NCBI GenBank assembly: GCA_929200335.1
Contig: CAKMZG010000124.1
Coordinates: 2,097 to 7,396 of the forward strand
DNA from: an uncultured Alphaproteobacteria bacterium
GTDB taxonomy: Bacteria > Pseudomonadota > Alphaproteobacteria > Rhizobiales > Rhizobiaceae
Length of the DNA stretch: 5,300 nucleotides
Reading direction: 5' to 3'
The position numbers and the translations under genes are program-made. Below the pieces are notes generated by a model, which was not told the DNA's origin, made no database searches, and worked only from the letters and a program-made list of their open reading frames with translations. How positions within the stretch are numbered: the first letter of the stretch is position 1; each line of letters starts with the position of its first letter. Of this stretch, positions 2,368 through 5,300 are shown piece by piece.

Positions 2368-5300
2368 ATGCGCATAGAACGTCGTTTTACAAAAGCAGGC
2401 CAAGACCGTTATAGCGGTATTGAATTCACAAAAACCACCAGTGAAATTAAAAATCCAGACGGTTCTTCTGTATTTAAACTGGAAGATATTACGGTGCCGA
2501 AAGCCTATTCACAGGTAGCAGCTGATATTTTAGCGCAAAAATACTTTCGTAAGGCTGGTGTCCCTGCAAATTTAAAGCGTGTTGAAGAAAACTCTGTACC
2601 ATCATGGCTATGGCGCGGTGAAGCTGACCTTGATGCTTTAAAAGACGTGCCAAAAGATGAGCAATATACCTCTGAGATGGATTGCCGTCAGGTATTCGAC
2701 CGCCTTGCTGGTACGTGGACATATTGGGGCTGGAAAGGCGGCTATTTTGACGCTGAAGAAGACGCCCAAGCATTTTTTGATGAGCTTTGCTATATGCTTT
2801 GCACTCAGCGCGTTGCACCGAATTCCCCTCAGTGGTTCAACACTGGCTTACATTGGGCTTATGGCATTGATGGTCCAGCACAAGGTCACCATTATGTGGA
2901 TTTCCAAACCGGCAAATTGACGCGCTCAAAATCTTCTTATGAGCACCCACAGCCTCATGCATGCTTCATTCAATCTGTGGATGATGATCTGGTAAATGAC
3001 AATGGTATTATGGATCTTTGGGTTCGTGAAGCGCGTTTGTTTAAATATGGCTCTGGCACAGGCTCTAACTTCTCTGATATCCGTGGCGCAAATGAGCCTC
3101 TATCAGGTGGCGGACGTTCATCTGGTCTTATGAGTTTCTTGAAAATTGGCGACCGTGCCGCTGGCGCTATTAAATCGGGCGGCACTACCCGCCGTGCAGC
3201 TAAAATGGTTGTGGTTGATATTGATCATCCAGATATTGAAGAATACATCAACTGGAAAGTGAAAGAAGAGCAAAAGGTTGCGGCCATTGTAACAGGCTCA
3301 AAAATTGTATCAAAACACATGAGCGCAATCATGAAAGCTTGTGTAAACTGTGAAGGCCCTGGCGATGATTGCTATGACCCAAATAAGAATCCTGCCCTTA
3401 AGCGTGAAGTAAAAGCGGCTAAAAAAGCATTTGTGCCAGAAAATTATATCGGCCGTGTTATTCAATTAGCCCGTCAAGGCTATACGGATATTGAATTCCC
3501 AGTTTATAATACAGATTGGGATAGCGAAGCCTATCTAACGGTTGCTGGTCAAAACTCAAACAACTCTGTTCGCGTAACAGATGACTTTTTACGTGCAGTT
3601 GAAAAAGATGCCGATTGGGAACTAACGGCTCGTAAAGATGGGAAAGGGGTAAAAACCGTTCGCGCTCGTGATCTATGGGAGCAAATTGGTACGGCAGCAT
3701 GGGAATCTGCTGATCCGGGCATCCAATACCATACAACAATTAACGATTGGCATACCTGCCCTGCTGCTGGCCCTATTCGTGCATCAAATCCATGTTCTGA
3801 ATATATGTTCTTGGATGATACAGCTTGTAACTTGGCTTCTATCAATCTGCTACAATTCTTGGATAAGAAAAATAATTTCGACATCGAAGGCTTTGAGCAT
3901 ACAACACGCTTATGGATGATTGTATTGGAAATCTCTGTGCTTATGGCACAATTCCCATCCAAGCAAATCGCGCAACTGTCTTATGACTATCGCACAACTG
4001 GCCTTGGGTTTGCTAACATCGGTGGCCTATTGATGACTTCCGGTATCTCTTATGATTCAGATGAAGGCCGCGCAATCTGTGGTGCCATCTCTGCCATTAT
4101 GACTGGTATTTGCTATGCCACATCTGCTGAAATGGCTGGTGAGCTTGGGCCATTCCCAGGCTATGCACCAAATAAAGATGCAATGGCTCGTGTAATGCGC
4201 AACCATCGCAATGCAGCCTATGGCAAAGATACAGGCTATGAAGAGCTATCCATCAACCCTGTGCCGCTAGATCATAGCTCACTAAAAAACAAAGCCTTTA
4301 TTGAACATGCACAAAAAGCATGGGATAAAGCTGTTGAGCTTGGTGAAGAACATGGCTACCGCAATGCGCAAACCACAGTGATTGCACCAACAGGCACAAT
4401 TGGCCTAGTTATGGATTGCGATACCACAGGTATTGAGCCAGATTTTGCCTTAGTAAAATTCAAAAAACTTGCTGGCGGTGGTTACTTTAAAATCATTAAC
4501 CGTGCAGTACCAACCGCGCTTAAAACCCTTGGCTATACCAAAGATGAAATTAAAGCCATGGAAGATTACGCTGTTGGCCATGGCACATTAGCTGGCGCTA
4601 ATAGCATCTCTCACGAGGCTTTGAAGTCAAAAGGCTTTACCGATGAGGTTATCGCGCAATTGGAATCTGGCCTTAAAAATGCCTTTGATATTAAATTTGC
4701 ATTCAACAAATTCTCACTGGGCGAAGAGTTTTGTAAAAACGCTTTAGGCTTTAGCGATGAGCAATTGAATGACTATGAATTTGATATGCTGGCAGCCCTT
4801 GGCTTCTCAAAAGCAGAGATTGAAGCAGCCAACATCTATTGCTGTGGTGCGATGACGTTAGAAGGCGCACCTCATCTTAAAGAAGAGCATTATGCTATCT
4901 TTGATTGTGCGACACCTTGTGGCCGCATTGGCAAGCGCTCTCTATCTGTTGGTAGTCACATCAAAATGATGGCAGCGGCTCAACCCTTCATCTCTGGTGC
5001 GATTTCAAAAACCATCAACATGCCAAATGATGCGCTTGTTGCTGATTGTAACGAAGCTTACATGCAATCATGGAAGCTAGGTTTGAAAGCTAATGCGCTT
5101 TATCGTGATGGCTCTAAACTTTCTCAACCGCTTAATGCAGCTTTAATTGAGGATGAAAAAGATGAAGATGCAATCGAAGAAATGGTAGCTGCACCAGCGG
5201 CTGCGCGTGCACCATTGGTGGCAGAAAAAATCGTTGAGAAAATTGTTGAGAAAACCATTCGTGAACGTGAAAAACTATCTGATCGCCGCAAGGGCTATAC
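2368..5300 (+). CDS. nrdJ: Vitamin B12-dependent (class II) ribonucleoside reductase, 3' end beyond window
   Basis: This is an open frame of 977 codons with no stop, running off the right edge; alphaproteobacterial NrdJ is about 1,200 residues or longer, so the C-terminal part is missing. NrdJ reduces ribonucleotides to deoxyribonucleotides with adenosylcobalamin as radical source, independent of oxygen, in the cytosol. Visible catalytic features are NPCSE with the thiyl-radical cysteine C476 flanked by N474 and E478; the active-site redox pair C199 (in HACFIQSVDD) and C487 (in TACNLASINL, 11 residues after C476); and the substrate-binding segment APTGTIG at 673-679. The N-terminus MRIERRFTKAG matches the family start and shows no obvious ATP-cone. 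A charged tail, DEKDEDAIEE then EKIVEKIVEK (953-962), links to RRKGY, the usual entry to the C-terminal region. C325, C328 and C335 (ACVNC...DDC) form an extra cysteine group. Electrons probably come via thioredoxin. Confidence 0.98.
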   Translation, partial: MRIERRFTKAGQDRYSGIEFTKTTSEIKNPDGSSVFKLEDITVPKAYSQVAADILAQKYFRKAGVPANLKRVEENSVPSWLWRGEADLDALKDVPKDEQYTSEMDCRQVFDRLAGTWTYWGWKGGYFDAEEDAQAFFDELCYMLCTQRVAPNSPQWFNTGLHWAYGIDGPAQGHHYVDFQTGKLTRSKSSYEHPQPHACFIQSVDDDLVNDNGIMDLWVREARLFKYGSGTGSNFSDIRGANEPLSGGGRSSGLMSFLKIGDRAAGAIKSGGTTRRAAKMVVVDIDHPDIEEYINWKVKEEQKVAAIVTGSKIVSKHMSAIMKACVNCEGPGDDCYDPNKNPALKREVKAAKKAFVPENYIGRVIQLARQGYTDIEFPVYNTDWDSEAYLTVAGQNSNNSVRVTDDFLRAVEKDADWELTARKDGKGVKTVRARDLWEQIGTAAWESADPGIQYHTTINDWHTCPAAGPIRASNPCSEYMFLDDTACNLASINLLQFLDKKNNFDIEGFEHTTRLWMIVLEISVLMAQFPSKQIAQLSYDYRTTGLGFANIGGLLMTSGISYDSDEGRAICGAISAIMTGICYATSAEMAGELGPFPGYAPNKDAMARVMRNHRNAAYGKDTGYEELSINPVPLDHSSLKNKAFIEHAQKAWDKAVELGEEHGYRNAQTTVIAPTGTIGLVMDCDTTGIEPDFALVKFKKLAGGGYFKIINRAVPTALKTLGYTKDEIKAMEDYAVGHGTLAGANSISHEALKSKGFTDEVIAQLESGLKNAFDIKFAFNKFSLGEEFCKNALGFSDEQLNDYEFDMLAALGFSKAEIEAANIYCCGAMTLEGAPHLKEEHYAIFDCATPCGRIGKRSLSVGSHIKMMAAAQPFISGAISKTINMPNDALVADCNEAYMQSWKLGLKANALYRDGSKLSQPLNAALIEDEKDEDAIEEMVAAPAAARAPLVAEKIVEKIVEKTIREREKLSDRRKGY

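Noticed and set aside
2489..3962. Opposite-strand and alternate-frame open frames inside nrdJ (for example 2489-2818 and 3549-3962 on the minus strand, 2657-2920 and 3668-3919 on the plus strand)
   Set aside because: The + strand frame from 2368 encodes a continuous, highly recognisable NrdJ; these frames have no family resemblance and are shadows of its codon usage.

Overview
The window looks like a low-GC (roughly 40% by eye) alphaproteobacterial chromosome segment. The evidence is protein-level: the RecG C-terminus, a QueG-like 4Fe-4S protein of a kind I associate with Alphaproteobacteria, and a large class II (vitamin B12-dependent) ribonucleotide reductase all read like alphaproteobacterial family members. 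A CtrA-type box (TTAA-N7-TTAAC) lies upstream of the reductase gene. All genes I accept are on the + strand. I cannot name the genus.

Layout. Positions 2-217 are the last 71 codons of recG (DNA branch-migration helicase). After a short gap with a TATAAT -10 element comes a tight three-gene cassette: a 68-aa two-helix membrane protein (304-510), a 44-aa single-helix membrane protein (514-648) and a 212-aa iron-sulfur protein with two cysteine quartets (657-1295). Positions 1296-2367 are a 1.07-kb AT-rich stretch with no convincing gene. From 2368 to the right edge runs the first 977 codons of nrdJ, uninterrupted, with the catalytic NPCSE motif and both redox cysteines visible; the C-terminal part lies beyond the window.

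The non-coding stretch has two parts. The left part (about 1378-1547) is a dense row of seven inverted repeats, including two GGTAA/TTACC dyads. The right part contains a plausible promoter with an embedded CtrA-type site (1921-1950), followed by about 400 nt that can fold into a chain of hairpins with perfect or near-perfect stems, ending in a terminator-like hairpin just upstream of the nrdJ ribosome binding site. I see no canonical cobalamin-riboswitch core (B12 box). The leader is therefore the best candidate here for an unrecognised or little-studied cis-regulatory RNA controlling nrdJ.

How the parts fit: RecG and NrdJ serve DNA repair/replication and dNTP supply, but they are separate transcription units. 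The membrane-protein/iron-sulfur cassette has no visible functional tie to either, except that its Fe-S protein resembles the cluster-binding half of QueG, itself a cobalamin enzyme.
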